Positions 45,896 through 55,395 of a stretch of DNA of 64,000 nucleotides are shown here, piece by piece; position 1 is the first letter of the stretch, and each line of letters opens with the position of its first letter. The translations under genes and the position numbers were made by a program. The DNA comes from Leptolyngbya sp. FACHB-8 (GTDB lineage: Bacteria; Cyanobacteriota; Cyanobacteriia; Elainellales; Elainellaceae): the NCBI RefSeq assembly GCF_014695575.1, contig NZ_JACJOO010000012.1, positions 79,612 to 143,611 of the forward strand, given 5' to 3'. The notes under the pieces were generated by a model. That model was given only the letters and a program-made list of their open reading frames with translations, ran no database searches and was not told the origin of the DNA.

Positions 45896-48800
45896 ATGCC
45901 GCGATCGCTCAAAGTCAGTCCAGATTGTATTGGTACCGTGAAGGTAGCGCTGAAACAACAGGGCATCCTGAGCCAGCGAGCATTGTCAGAAGAATTGAGT
46001 GTAGCTCTGTCTACCGTCAGTAATTTTTTTAATGGAAAACCCGTTGATCGGGCTATTTTCGAAGAGATTTGTACAAAACTTGCGCTCCCCTGGAAGGAGA
46101 TTGCCGCTTCTGAGGATGAGGTGGCGATCGCTCCGCCCTATAAGGAGAGCCTTCGCCTTCAAGATTGGGGGGAAGCTCCCCAACTCAGCCGATTTTACGG
46201 ACGGGCCGATGAGTTGTCCCAACTGGAAGACTGGCTTTGCCACGACCACTGCCGTCTGGTAACTGTATTGGGTATGGGAGGGGTTGGAAAAACGTCTCTG
46301 ATCGTGAAGCTAGTCGAGCAACTTCAGGATCGCTTTGAGGGCTTTGTTTGGCGAAGTTTACGAAACTTGCCTCCCATCGAAACACTCCTAAAAAATCTAC
46401 TTCAGACCCTGGCTCACCCCCAGCCAATGACCATTCCCGATCGCTTGCCCGATCAGATGAGCTTGCTCATCGAGTTTCTGCGCGATCGCCGTTACTTGCT
46501 CATCCTGGATAACGCAGAATCTCTTTTGCAAGGTGGAGAGCGGGCTGGCCATTATCGAGAAGGTTACACCGAATATGAGGAACTCTTGAACCGCATTGCC
46601 CATGGTCGGCATCAAAGTTGTCTGGTGGTAACCAGTCGAGAGAGGCTGGGGCAGTTAGCAGCCCAGGAGATTGAAGATGGGCCGACGCGATCGCTGCAAC
46701 TCGGCGGGTTGTCGCGTGCAGATGGAGCACAAATTCTTCAAGCGAAAGGGCTGACTGTGGCTGCTGGGGTTGAGCAGTTAATGGAGAACTATCGCGGCAA
46801 TCCTCTGGCGCTTAAAATTGCAGCGGCCACCATTCAATCTACCTTTGATGGTGATGTTACCCGCTTTCAGCAACAGAACATTGGGGTTTATGGCGGCATC
46901 TGGGATTTGCTCAAACAGCAGTGCGATCGCCTCTCCCCCTTAGAACAGGCTGTGATGGATTGGCTTGCCATCGAACGCGAATGGATTTCGTTCGCTAAAT
47001 TGCAGCAAAATTGGATTGCGCCCATGCCGCAGCGTAACCTATTGGAAGCGTTGGAATCCTTACAGGGACGATCGCTTATTGAAGTTAGCTCATTAGGCTA
47101 CACGCAACAGCCTGTAGTGATGGAATACATTACACAAACCTTCATTGATCGATGTCATCACGAAATTACAAGCCAAACTTTGGATGTTATTCGTAGCCAC
47201 GCACTGCTCAAAGCACAAACTCAAGATTATATTCGGGATAGCCAGGCTCGGCTTATTCTGCAACCCTTAATTCAAAAATTGCTTGTAACACTGCACGATT
47301 CCATTCCGTTGGAATTCTTCTTAAATCAAATCCTCAATGCTTTAAGAGGAAAGCCATTATCCTATACAGGATACGCGGCTGGAAATGTAATTAACCTGCT
47401 AAATGCATTACGTTCAAACCTAGATAATTGCGATTTTTCGGATTTGGTAATCGCTCAGGTTTATTTCACGAATACCACTTTGCAAAATACCGATTTCACA
47501 GGTTCTACCTTTTATCAATCTACCTTTGCAGAGGTGTTTGGCGGTATTATCGCTGTGGCCTTTAGTGCAGACGGAAAGTACCTGGCCATCAGTGATGCGC
47601 GGACTGAAGTTCATGTATGGAATCTGTTGACTCAACGAAAATTATTGACGTTGCAGGGTCATAAAAGTTGGGTCTTTTCCTTAGTCTTCAGTCCTACTGG
47701 AAAAAACCTGGCAAGTGCCAGTGATGACTATGTTGTAAAGCTCTGGGGAATGGAAACAGGGCAATGTTTACAGACCTTGAAAGGACCAGCCAACCTCTTA
47801 AATGCGGTTACCTTTAACTCCGATGAACAATGCATTCTGTATGATGAGACTGTTGCCATTCAACTATGGAATGTTGACCATCCGGAATATCAAATTGCAG
47901 CCCTTCAAGGCAATACTCTGCTAGCTCGGTCAACGGCGCTTAGTCCTGATGGACGGGCGATCGCCATCAGCACGCGTGACCAAACAATCAAGCTATGGAA
48001 TATTCAAACAGGGGAATGCTATCAAACCCTCAGCGGCCATACAGGAGATGTGCGGATGCTCCGTTTCAGTGCCAGTGGCCGCTACCTGGCTAGCACTAGC
48101 CTAGACTTAAGTATTCGCCTTTGGGATCTAGAAAGCGGCCAGTGCATACATTTTTTACAGGGACATGGGCACGGGGTGAGTGAAACAGCGTTTAGCCCGG
48201 ATGAACAATACCTGACCAGTAGCAGTTTCGATCGCACCCTAAAGCTCTGGGATATAGCTACAGGGCAGTGCTTGAGAACCTTCCATGGGCATCAGAAACA
48301 TTTGATGGCCTGTGCATTTAGCCCAGATGGGCAGCTTATAGCCAGTGGTGGTGGTGACCATGCCGTCAAATTGTGGGATGCGAAAACTGGGCAATGTGTT
48401 AAGACGGTACAGGGATATGCCAATGCTGTAACTCGCATTGCCCTCACGCCACCATTAGGCTACATGGACACGAGGGCCTCCCACAATCACTCTGTCCCCA
48501 GGTATGGAAAACATCCTATTTTAGCCAGTGCCCATGAAGATAAAACCGTCAAACTCTGGGATGTCTCAACTGGACATATTGTCAAAACCTTGCCACCGCA
48601 GGCTGATTTGATTTGGGGCCTCACATTTTCGCCAGATGCTTCCCTGCTAGTTACCGCCAATACTGATCACACGATTAAGCTCTGGAACTGGTACACAGGC
48701 GAGTGTTTGCAAACGTTACAGCACGGAAATTGGGGCTGGGCCGTAGCCTTTCATCCCAGTGGGTTTCCCCTCGCTACAGGCAGCTATGACCAGACTATCA

Positions 48801-49477
48801 AGATTTGGAATATCCATACGGGCGAATGCTTGCAAACCCTATGTGGGCATACCAGCGCTGTGCTCTCTGTCACTTATAGCCCGGATGGTCATACCCTTGT
48901 CAGCAGCAGCCATGATAAGACAATTCGTCTGTGGAACCCCGTAACCGGAGAGTGTGTGCGGGTGCTGGAAGGGCATGGCGATCGCATCGGGCAGGCTAGA
49001 TTCAGTCCTGATGGCCAATTTCTTGTAAGTTGCAGCTACGATGAAACGATTCGATTCTGGGATCCCCATACGGGCGAATGCTTCCGCACTTTGCGAGGAC
49101 ATCAGGGAGCGATTACATCCATTTGCTTTAGCCCTGATGCGCAACACCTGATTAGTGGTAGCTTCGATCAAACCATCAAGATCTGGGATGTCGCTACAGG
49201 GGAATGCCTGAGAACGCTGCAAGGTCACAGCAGTGGTATTTTGTCTCTGTTGTATGAAGCTACGCCATTATCGCTGGAGGGTGGCGATCGCCTCCCCCTC
49301 ATCCTCAGTAGTAGCTTCGACGGCACGATCAAAATCTGGCATCCTGAAACAGGAGCCTGTGTGAAATCTCTCATTGCTCCCCGACCGTATGACGGTATGA
49401 ATATCAGCGGAGTATCGGGCTTAACAGCAGCCCAGGAAGCAAATTTGAAATTGCTAGGGGCGATCGTGGCTGGTTGA
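45896..49477 (+). CDS. STAND NTPase with N-terminal HTH and 14 WD40 repeats
   Basis: Residues 10-65 form an XRE-like helix-turn-helix (LSQRALSEELSVALSTVSNFF). The NB-ARC ATPase follows: Walker A GMGGVGKT (126-133), Walker B RYLLILDNAES, and a helical arm to about 480. Residues about 500-545 hold a few pentapeptide-like steps (NTDFTGSTFYQSTF). The C-terminal 640 residues carry 14 WD40 repeats, most ending in (V/I)(K/R)LWD, enough for two seven-bladed propellers; the eighth has an insert of about 17 residues. STAND proteins are closed switches that oligomerise on ligand binding; the WD40 part would be the sensor and the HTH a DNA-binding output or adaptor. Role in signalling or defence is not settled by the sequence. 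Confidence 0.9.
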   Translation: MPRSLKVSPDCIGTVKVALKQQGILSQRALSEELSVALSTVSNFFNGKPVDRAIFEEICTKLALPWKEIAASEDEVAIAPPYKESLRLQDWGEAPQLSRFYGRADELSQLEDWLCHDHCRLVTVLGMGGVGKTSLIVKLVEQLQDRFEGFVWRSLRNLPPIETLLKNLLQTLAHPQPMTIPDRLPDQMSLLIEFLRDRRYLLILDNAESLLQGGERAGHYREGYTEYEELLNRIAHGRHQSCLVVTSRERLGQLAAQEIEDGPTRSLQLGGLSRADGAQILQAKGLTVAAGVEQLMENYRGNPLALKIAAATIQSTFDGDVTRFQQQNIGVYGGIWDLLKQQCDRLSPLEQAVMDWLAIEREWISFAKLQQNWIAPMPQRNLLEALESLQGRSLIEVSSLGYTQQPVVMEYITQTFIDRCHHEITSQTLDVIRSHALLKAQTQDYIRDSQARLILQPLIQKLLVTLHDSIPLEFFLNQILNALRGKPLSYTGYAAGNVINLLNALRSNLDNCDFSDLVIAQVYFTNTTLQNTDFTGSTFYQSTFAEVFGGIIAVAFSADGKYLAISDARTEVHVWNLLTQRKLLTLQGHKSWVFSLVFSPTGKNLASASDDYVVKLWGMETGQCLQTLKGPANLLNAVTFNSDEQCILYDETVAIQLWNVDHPEYQIAALQGNTLLARSTALSPDGRAIAISTRDQTIKLWNIQTGECYQTLSGHTGDVRMLRFSASGRYLASTSLDLSIRLWDLESGQCIHFLQGHGHGVSETAFSPDEQYLTSSSFDRTLKLWDIATGQCLRTFHGHQKHLMACAFSPDGQLIASGGGDHAVKLWDAKTGQCVKTVQGYANAVTRIALTPPLGYMDTRASHNHSVPRYGKHPILASAHEDKTVKLWDVSTGHIVKTLPPQADLIWGLTFSPDASLLVTANTDHTIKLWNWYTGECLQTLQHGNWGWAVAFHPSGFPLATGSYDQTIKIWNIHTGECLQTLCGHTSAVLSVTYSPDGHTLVSSSHDKTIRLWNPVTGECVRVLEGHGDRIGQARFSPDGQFLVSCSYDETIRFWDPHTGECFRTLRGHQGAITSICFSPDAQHLISGSFDQTIKIWDVATGECLRTLQGHSSGILSLLYEATPLSLEGGDRLPLILSSSFDGTIKIWHPETGACVKSLIAPRPYDGMNISGVSGLTAAQEANLKLLGAIVAG

Positions 49478-49520
49478 CCTGCATTCTGCGTAGGAAAAGC
49501 CTATTCTGCACCCATAGTAG

Positions 49521-49567
49521 GAATTTAGATAACGGGCAGCACGAAACAGTGCCCATTATCTAAATTC
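49521..49567. terminator. 18-bp hairpin after STAND NTPase gene
   Basis: GAATTTAGATAA-C-GGGCA (49521-49538) pairs with 49550-49567 with one mismatch. It follows the stop codon by 43 bases. Confidence 0.55.
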
Positions 49568-50114
49568 TGGCTCTATCATGGTTTAGACGGATCGAATATT
49601 CTTGCAAATGTAAAAAAACAAATAAAGATTGAGATTATCCCATCCCGCTAGAGGGTGCTTGGAATGTTCTACAAGAACTAATTTGATTGTTTGCAGATGA
49701 TATTCACAACCAATCAATCTCCAACCACCCGCCAGAGAACTCTCTGCTAGACATACAGAGACTTCCCTGCAGTTTCTCTCCCCAGGCGGTAAGAGAAATC
49801 TGTAAAGCGTATCTTTATTCCTCTCTCCTCCTGGACATGGCGAAGAAAGGATAGGTATCCCGTCACGTGTCCCCTTCAGGGGCAGAAGAGAACAGAGCTG
49901 GGGCAAGATTGCCCGCGAGCCAGGGATAATCTCAGATCACAACCCAGAGCTGAGCCATATCAGCTACCTCTAAAGTAAGAGTGCATAGCCGGGGGTGCAG
50001 TGAGAAAAGGTGAGATCTTTCAGTAAACTTCTATTTCCTCAGTGGATCTCATAAAAGCGTTCAATGTTCTAGCAAAGCCAGACCACGGGTATAGCCCCTA
50101 TACGGAACTGACCC
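49568..50114. other. Gap of about 550 bases without a clear gene
   Basis: The only long frame (49583-49906, minus strand) has no coding character. The sequence shows no repeat shared with other gaps. It probably includes the promoter of the second STAND gene. Confidence 0.45.
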
Positions 50115-52385
50115 ATGACCGCAGATGAGGCGATCGCCCTCCTCCATCAAATTCTGAACCAATCAGGCCAGACGGCTCAACTCAACGACACCCAGCTCAA
50201 AGTCTTCCGGCAAATTTGGCAGGGCCAATCTTACCCAATGATTGCCCAGGCCAGCGGCTACGATTACGACTACATCAAACAGGTCAGCTCTCGATTGTGG
50301 CAGATGCTCTCGAAAGCGCTCAATCAGCCCGTTTCTAAGCGCAATTTGCAATCGGTCTTTCAGCAATATCTCCAAACGGTTGAGCCCGTTGCGGTTTCAC
50401 CGTCCTTCCTGGGCCAGCGTTCGATATACCATAACCTGCGTGCCGGAAGCGACAGTGCCTTCATTGGGCGGGAGGCAGAGATTGAGCGACTACTGGCTTT
50501 TCTGAGCTTCGATCATCCCGCCTCCTGCGTCAGTATTGAGGGGTTAGGTGGGATTGGTAAAACGACCTTGGCCCTGGCGATCGCCCATCACCTGAAAGCT
50601 GCCTCAGCGCCTTTCAACGCCATTATCTTTACTTCTGCAAAACCCAATCATCTGACCTCATCGGGCTTGTTGCCCCGGCTTCAACCCGATCGCACATTAC
50701 AAGATTTGTTTCGGGCGATCGCCTACACATTGCACTGCCCGGATGTTTTGCTGCAACCCTTTGAAGAGCAACTGACGCAGATCTATCACCAGCTTTCACG
50801 TCAGCCTACCTTGCTAATCCTTGACAATCTAGAAACGGTTGAGGAGCAAGTTGCTATTTTGTCTTTTCTGCACGATTTGCCCAGCACGACTAAAACCCTT
50901 TTGACGAGCCGAGCCAAAACCCCGTTTCCTTCCGTTACCCTGGCTCCTTTGCCACCAGCCTGTGGTGTTGACCTGATTCAGAGCCAGTCCCACAACAAGG
51001 GACTGCGCCTAACCGATAACGAAGCTCAACAATTACATCAACGAACTAGTGGCATTCCCGCTGCTATCATTTATGCTGTTGGGCAACTGGCCAGTGGCTA
51101 CCCGTGGGAATCCTCGGTGCAAGCAGTGGTTCAGGGAGACTATGCCCGCTTCTATTTCGAGAGTTCGCTCATGGCTTTGCGGGATGAGCCAATTTATTCC
51201 CTCTTTCTGGCGGCCGCTCTGTTTCCAAGTTCAGCCGCGACAGATGCGCTCGCCTATGTAGCTGAACTCGCTGATCCCGCCACTGTAACCCAGGGCTTGG
51301 CGCGGTTGCAGCAACTCTCACTGCTCAACGGGAGGGAGGGGCGCTTTGATATGTTGCCCCTGACTCGCGAATATGCGATCGCGCAATTAAATGCCGACCC
51401 TGACCTCAAATTGCGGCAACATCAGCGTCGGGTGGAATGGTATTTGACTTTTGCGGAAACTTATGGTGGCAAGGATTGGACGGATTGGCAAAACTATGGC
51501 CCTCTGGAACAGGAATGGGAAAACCTGCAGGATGTGATTGAGTGGTGCATTGCAGGGGATCGCTATGAGGAGGTCTGCCGTTTCTGGCGTAAAGCCCGTT
51601 GCTATAGCCACGCCCAGGGCTATAGCAAAAATCGCCTGAGCTGCTGGGCAACTCGCTTAGATTGGACGAATTGGCTGATCCAGGCGGCGGAGCAGCGCCA
51701 GGACTGGCCCACTGTTGCTGAGGTGGTGTTTGACCGGGCATGGACACTAACGCTGTTGGGGCAACCTCATCATTTGGAATCCGCAAAGGATTTGTTCGCG
51801 AGAGCCTGGGACTACCACCTATACCTTCAACCTGCAACTCAGGTGGAATTGGCGACTCACATTGCTGTTTGGCACATTGAGAATTTAGACTTCGTTGAAG
51901 CGTTGCACTGGTTGCAGCGTGCAGAAATGATGGTGCAGGAAACGGAGTTAGAGGCGACCGCCTACCAGCGCTTCTCAATTCGGCGGCACTACTACCGAGG
52001 CGAAATCGCCTACAAAACAGAAGATTTTACTCAAGCACAAGCCCACTTTGAGCAAGCTCTCCAGCAAGCCCAACAGATTGATTGGCGGCGGGTTGTTTTC
52101 CTGACGAAAGACTGGCTGGCTGATGTGGCCTTGAAGCAGGGCAATGTTACTGATGCCCGAGTGTGGATGGAAGAAGGTTTGCAAGTGGCCCAGAAAAGTG
52201 GCGATCGCTGCCGTACGGCATTCTGTATGCGATCACTGGCGCGTCTAGAATACAGCCAGGGGAATGGTGCTGAAGCTCACCATTGGGCCTCTGAAGCCTT
52301 GAGTATGTTTGCGCAGCTTGGCATGATATCCGAAGCCCAGGAAACTACGGATCTGCTGCACAGCATGGATTTATCCGTGCCATGA
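50115..52385 (+). CDS. NB-ARC STAND NTPase with vMAP-like N-terminal HTH and TPR tail
   Basis: Residues 1-88 match the helical N-terminal domain that in cyanobacteria often precedes NB-ARC ATPases (LNDTQLKVFRQIWQGQSYPMIA, SGYDYDYIKQVSSRLWQMLS), known as the vMAP type. Walker A is GLGGIGKT (143-150) and Walker B PTLLILDNLETVEE. The C-terminal half (about 430-756) is alpha-helical with TPR-like pairs (YKTEDFTQAQAHFEQALQQAQ). The same class is described in predicted conflict or signalling systems. It lies downstream of another STAND gene on the same strand but 637 bases away, so it has its own promoter. Confidence 0.88.
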   Translation: MTADEAIALLHQILNQSGQTAQLNDTQLKVFRQIWQGQSYPMIAQASGYDYDYIKQVSSRLWQMLSKALNQPVSKRNLQSVFQQYLQTVEPVAVSPSFLGQRSIYHNLRAGSDSAFIGREAEIERLLAFLSFDHPASCVSIEGLGGIGKTTLALAIAHHLKAASAPFNAIIFTSAKPNHLTSSGLLPRLQPDRTLQDLFRAIAYTLHCPDVLLQPFEEQLTQIYHQLSRQPTLLILDNLETVEEQVAILSFLHDLPSTTKTLLTSRAKTPFPSVTLAPLPPACGVDLIQSQSHNKGLRLTDNEAQQLHQRTSGIPAAIIYAVGQLASGYPWESSVQAVVQGDYARFYFESSLMALRDEPIYSLFLAAALFPSSAATDALAYVAELADPATVTQGLARLQQLSLLNGREGRFDMLPLTREYAIAQLNADPDLKLRQHQRRVEWYLTFAETYGGKDWTDWQNYGPLEQEWENLQDVIEWCIAGDRYEEVCRFWRKARCYSHAQGYSKNRLSCWATRLDWTNWLIQAAEQRQDWPTVAEVVFDRAWTLTLLGQPHHLESAKDLFARAWDYHLYLQPATQVELATHIAVWHIENLDFVEALHWLQRAEMMVQETELEATAYQRFSIRRHYYRGEIAYKTEDFTQAQAHFEQALQQAQQIDWRRVVFLTKDWLADVALKQGNVTDARVWMEEGLQVAQKSGDRCRTAFCMRSLARLEYSQGNGAEAHHWASEALSMFAQLGMISEAQETTDLLHSMDLSVP

Positions 52386-52405
52386 ATAATTTAAAACTTG
52401 TACCC

Positions 52406-52444
52406 AAAGGAGAGAGGTGGGGCGTTGTCCCGCCTCTCTCCTTT
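52406..52444 (+). terminator. Probable intrinsic terminator after STAND/TPR gene
   Basis: AAAGGAGAGAGGTGGG (52406-52421) pairs with 52429-52444 with one mismatch and ends in CTTTTG. Spacing of 20 bases from the stop codon fits a terminator. Confidence 0.65.
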
Positions 52445-52464
52445 TGATTCTGACCGTATAGCAC

Positions 52465-52640
52465 TATAGCGCTGTTCACGTTGATAAGTACGGTGGTGTG
52501 GGACATGAAGTGCACCACACCACTGTTGCTGTACTTAACGCACTTGCACATTCAGGACTTACGCATGTGTGTGGTGTGCTTCGCACACCACACACATGCT
52601 CTAAATATGGCGGACTTGCGTAAGTCCTGACATTGCTATG
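52465..52640 (+). repeat. Family A palindromic element, copy 4, interrupted
   Basis: Left arm TATAGCGCTGTTCACGTTG and right arm CTTAACGCACTTGCACATT then GCTATG match copies 1 and 2. The core stem (from 52491) has decayed, with loop GAA. The right arm is split by a 77-bp palindromic element at 52553-52629. Confidence 0.85.
52553..52629. mobile_element. 77-bp MITE-like hairpin element with 5-bp target duplication
   Basis: 13-bp terminal inverted repeats CAGGACTTACGCA (52553-52565) and TGCGTAAGTCCTG (52617-52629) are perfect. The inner stem GCATGTGTGTGGTGTGC-TTC pairs with the following GCACACCACACACATGC. The element is flanked on both sides by ACATT (52548-52552 and 52630-52634), and removing it plus one ACATT restores the right arm of family A. 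It encodes nothing, so it would need a transposase in trans. Confidence 0.85.
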
Positions 52641-52891
52641 TCCAAACGATCTGGTGATAGCTGTAGCTATTAGGAAAACCATAAAAATTGCCCTCGCGGG
52701 TAATTCTCCGTTTGTGTCTCTTATCGTAGGCTGAGAATAACCGAGTTTATCAAGTCGGTTGTTCTCAGTTATGAACTCAGATGCCCCGAAGTTGTGATGG
52801 AGATATGAATCACAAATGGTTTGGGTGTCGAACCTGTGTGTCTCCAGGAATCACTCCCAACCATCTCCTAAACCCCCATCAGGAGAATCCC

Positions 52892-53467
52892 ATGCGTTCC
52901 TCTAAGCTCTGCCCCTCTGAAACCTTTGCATCTTTCATGCAGAAGGCAAAACAACTGGATCTATCTCCGATCGCCTATCAACTCATGTACAACGACTATG
53001 GCCCCCAATGGTCGAAGGAAGAAACTGTAAAGGCGATCGCGCACTATTTAGGGTTCCTCTACTTAGCTGATAAGTATCCTCGACTGACGTTAGTTCCATC
53101 TTACGAGATTGATCAGGTTTGGCACTACCACATTCTTGATACGAGCAAATATATGGATGACTGCATGATGCTCTTTGGTTACATCGTCCATCACTTCCCA
53201 TATCTTGGGTTGCGGGATGAGCAAGATCAGGCGCATCAGCATAAAGCGTATGCCCTGACTCAAGCCCTTCTACGGAAACACTTTCAGGGTATTTCAATTG
53301 AGTCTGATACTACCCCATCCGATTGTGAACCTATCATGGAATTGTCCCATTCTATTAGCTGCCAGTCTGTAGAAGAAGAGCGTTTGCCTGTGCCATCTAA
53401 ACGGGAGATACGCCCTCGGGTTGCACTCAGCATGGAAGCAATTTTTGATAAATTGCAATCAGCCTAA
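52892..53467 (+). CDS. Glycine-rich-domain-like (GRDP/DUF1399-type) protein
   Basis: 191 residues. The central motif YEIDQVWHYHILDTSKYMDDC (split here as YEIDQVWHYHIL and DTSKYMDDC) is the hallmark of the family, with His and Cys probably binding a metal. After residue 130 the protein becomes polar and probably disordered. AGGAGA 6 bases before ATG 52892 sets the start; the frame open from 52781 has no such site and its first 37 residues lack similarity. The biochemical role is unknown. Confidence 0.75.
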   Translation: MRSSKLCPSETFASFMQKAKQLDLSPIAYQLMYNDYGPQWSKEETVKAIAHYLGFLYLADKYPRLTLVPSYEIDQVWHYHILDTSKYMDDCMMLFGYIVHHFPYLGLRDEQDQAHQHKAYALTQALLRKHFQGISIESDTTPSDCEPIMELSHSISCQSVEEERLPVPSKREIRPRVALSMEAIFDKLQSA

Positions 53468-53490
53468 GCAATTAGCCTTGTAGAAACTGA

Positions 53491-53522
53491 GGCTTCCGGG
53501 TTCTCTAAGAATCCGGAAGCCT
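53491..53522. terminator. Bidirectional terminator-like hairpin between convergent genes
   Basis: GGCTTCCGGGTTCT (53491-53504) pairs with 53509-53522 with one mismatch, 23 bases after one stop and 12 bases beyond the other. Confidence 0.6.
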
Positions 53523-53534
53523 GTGTGCTCAACT

Positions 53535-55037
53535 CTAATGCGGGTGTTTTAACAGATGGGCGATCGCCCCCTTCGCCCCTAATTCAGACAGATGCCGCAA
53601 TTCACGGCCAATAACCTCCGCCAGACGGGACGATTGCGCTAAATCCCCAAATACTTCTTCGACCTGAAGCAGTGGTTGAGGATTGACGCCACCCGTGTGG
53701 GCCCTTTCGGTGAGAATGTGCGCCATGGGGTCATCAATGGCAATGGGATTTCCCAGATCATCTACCCCATTGAGGTAGCGGAACCAGGCGGCAATGGTCA
53801 GCCCCAGGTAATCGATTGCCCCACCCTGATTCAGCGCATCCCGCAGGGAACCCAGAACAAATTTTGGCATCTTTGCCGCTCCATTTAAACAGAGACGGGG
53901 CAGTTGATCCTGAATTTTAGGATTAGAGAAGCGCTCAATGAGCGTCCGTTTATAGTCGTCCAGATCAATACCCGGTACTGCTTCCAGGGTTGGTTGTACC
54001 TCGGCCATCAAACGGTCGACGGCCTGTGTAAATAACGGATCAGCCATGACCTCATCGACATAGTGGTAGCCTGCCAGGGTACCCAGAAAACCAATCATCA
54101 AATGGCTGGCATTCAGCAAGCGAATTTTCATCAGCTCATAGGGATGCACCCGGTCGGTCATTTGTACTCCAACGGTTTCCCAATTAGGGCGGCCTGCGCA
54201 GAAGTCATCTTCCACAACCCATTGGAGAAAGGATTCCGCAACTACGGGAAAACCATCGTCAATGCCAAATTGTTCGGCGACCATACGAACATCCGCAGCA
54301 GTGGTTGCCGGGGTGATGCGATCGACCATGCTATTTGGGAAACTCACATTCTCCGAAATCCACTGACCCAATTCAGGATTCTGCAAATTTGCGAACGCGG
54401 TCAGCATCTTACGGGCAATATTGCCGTTCCCCTGCAAATTGTCACAGGACAGTACTGTGAAGGGGCCAACACCTTGCTGACGACGCTGATCGAGGGCGGC
54501 TGTTATGTACCCGAAGGCTCCAATGGGTTCGGTTGGGTGCTGTAAATCATGCTGAATTGTGGGATGATTTACCTCTAATTCACCCGTACCCTCATTGTAG
54601 TAATAGCCTGCCTCGGTAATCGTGAGGGAAACAATTTTGCAATTTGCATCGGTCATTGCATCAATAACCGCTTGTCGATTATCAGGGGCAAAGAGATATT
54701 GGGTGATAGAACCGATGATACGAGCATGATCCCCACCAGGCGATCGCTCCACTAGAGTATATAAGCAATCTTGAGATTGCAGCGCATCTCGCATGCGTTC
54801 GTCATACACTAGCAAACCAACTCCACAAATCCCCCACTGATGATCGGAAGTTTGATGAAAGTAATTGTCCAGATATAATGCCTGGTGTGCGCGGTGGAAA
54901 CCACCAACACCGATGTGAACAATGCCATCGGTGATGGAATGGCGATCGTATTGAGGAATTTGTACGTGTTCTGGTAAGCGTAACAAAGATGCTTCAGTCA
55001 GCTTAATTGTGGCGTTTGCATGAGTTGAAGTATTCAT
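53535..55037 (-). CDS. mtlK: Mannitol 2-dehydrogenase family polyol dehydrogenase
   Basis: NAD-dependent oxidation of D-mannitol (or D-arabitol/sorbitol) to the ketose. N-terminal Rossmann part (HIGVGGFHRAHQALYLD), family signature FPNSMVDRITPAT, and the catalytic K-x-x-x-L-N-x-x-H in MKIRLLNASHLMIGF. Length 500 fits the long-chain mannitol dehydrogenases. It is the last gene of a polyol transport series on the minus strand, 358 bases after the ATPase gene. Specificity for mannitol over fructuronate follows from context: no uronate genes are present. Confidence 0.85.
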   Translation of the reverse strand: MNTSTHANATIKLTEASLLRLPEHVQIPQYDRHSITDGIVHIGVGGFHRAHQALYLDNYFHQTSDHQWGICGVGLLVYDERMRDALQSQDCLYTLVERSPGGDHARIIGSITQYLFAPDNRQAVIDAMTDANCKIVSLTITEAGYYYNEGTGELEVNHPTIQHDLQHPTEPIGAFGYITAALDQRRQQGVGPFTVLSCDNLQGNGNIARKMLTAFANLQNPELGQWISENVSFPNSMVDRITPATTAADVRMVAEQFGIDDGFPVVAESFLQWVVEDDFCAGRPNWETVGVQMTDRVHPYELMKIRLLNASHLMIGFLGTLAGYHYVDEVMADPLFTQAVDRLMAEVQPTLEAVPGIDLDDYKRTLIERFSNPKIQDQLPRLCLNGAAKMPKFVLGSLRDALNQGGAIDYLGLTIAAWFRYLNGVDDLGNPIAIDDPMAHILTERAHTGGVNPQPLLQVEEVFGDLAQSSRLAEVIGRELRHLSELGAKGAIAHLLKHPH

Positions 55038-55395
55038 GGTACTCCAGTGAAACTTGAAGGGTGTTTGTTTGGAATGAAGTCTGGTTTTATCAAATGAATC
55101 AATGCTCTTGCAGAATTAGACTTGTGATTGCTTTATGGAATTTAAGATTGCAATCCGAAGTTCTCTTTCTTGCATCTTGAGATCGGCTAGGCTTGACTGG
55201 AATGAATGGTATTTAACACAATTTCTGTCCCTGAAATAGCAAAGCCTATCCCCAATCCTTCTTGGAAGGGAAACTCTAAACTTCAGGCATCTCTATCGCT
55301 GATTGAATTCTTTAACCTCCATCAAAAGATCCCAGATCTAGATGGAGAGTGGCAATAGCTCTGCGACTTCTTCAAGAAACCGCAGAGCTGGCGTG
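55038..55395. other. Gap between ATPase and polyol dehydrogenase genes
   Basis: No gene or long hairpin is visible. The size allows a separate promoter for the dehydrogenase. Confidence 0.4.

Noticed and set aside
49583..49906. A 107-residue minus-strand frame
   Set aside because: Composition and residue pattern are not protein-like, and there is no ribosome site or similarity that I recognise.
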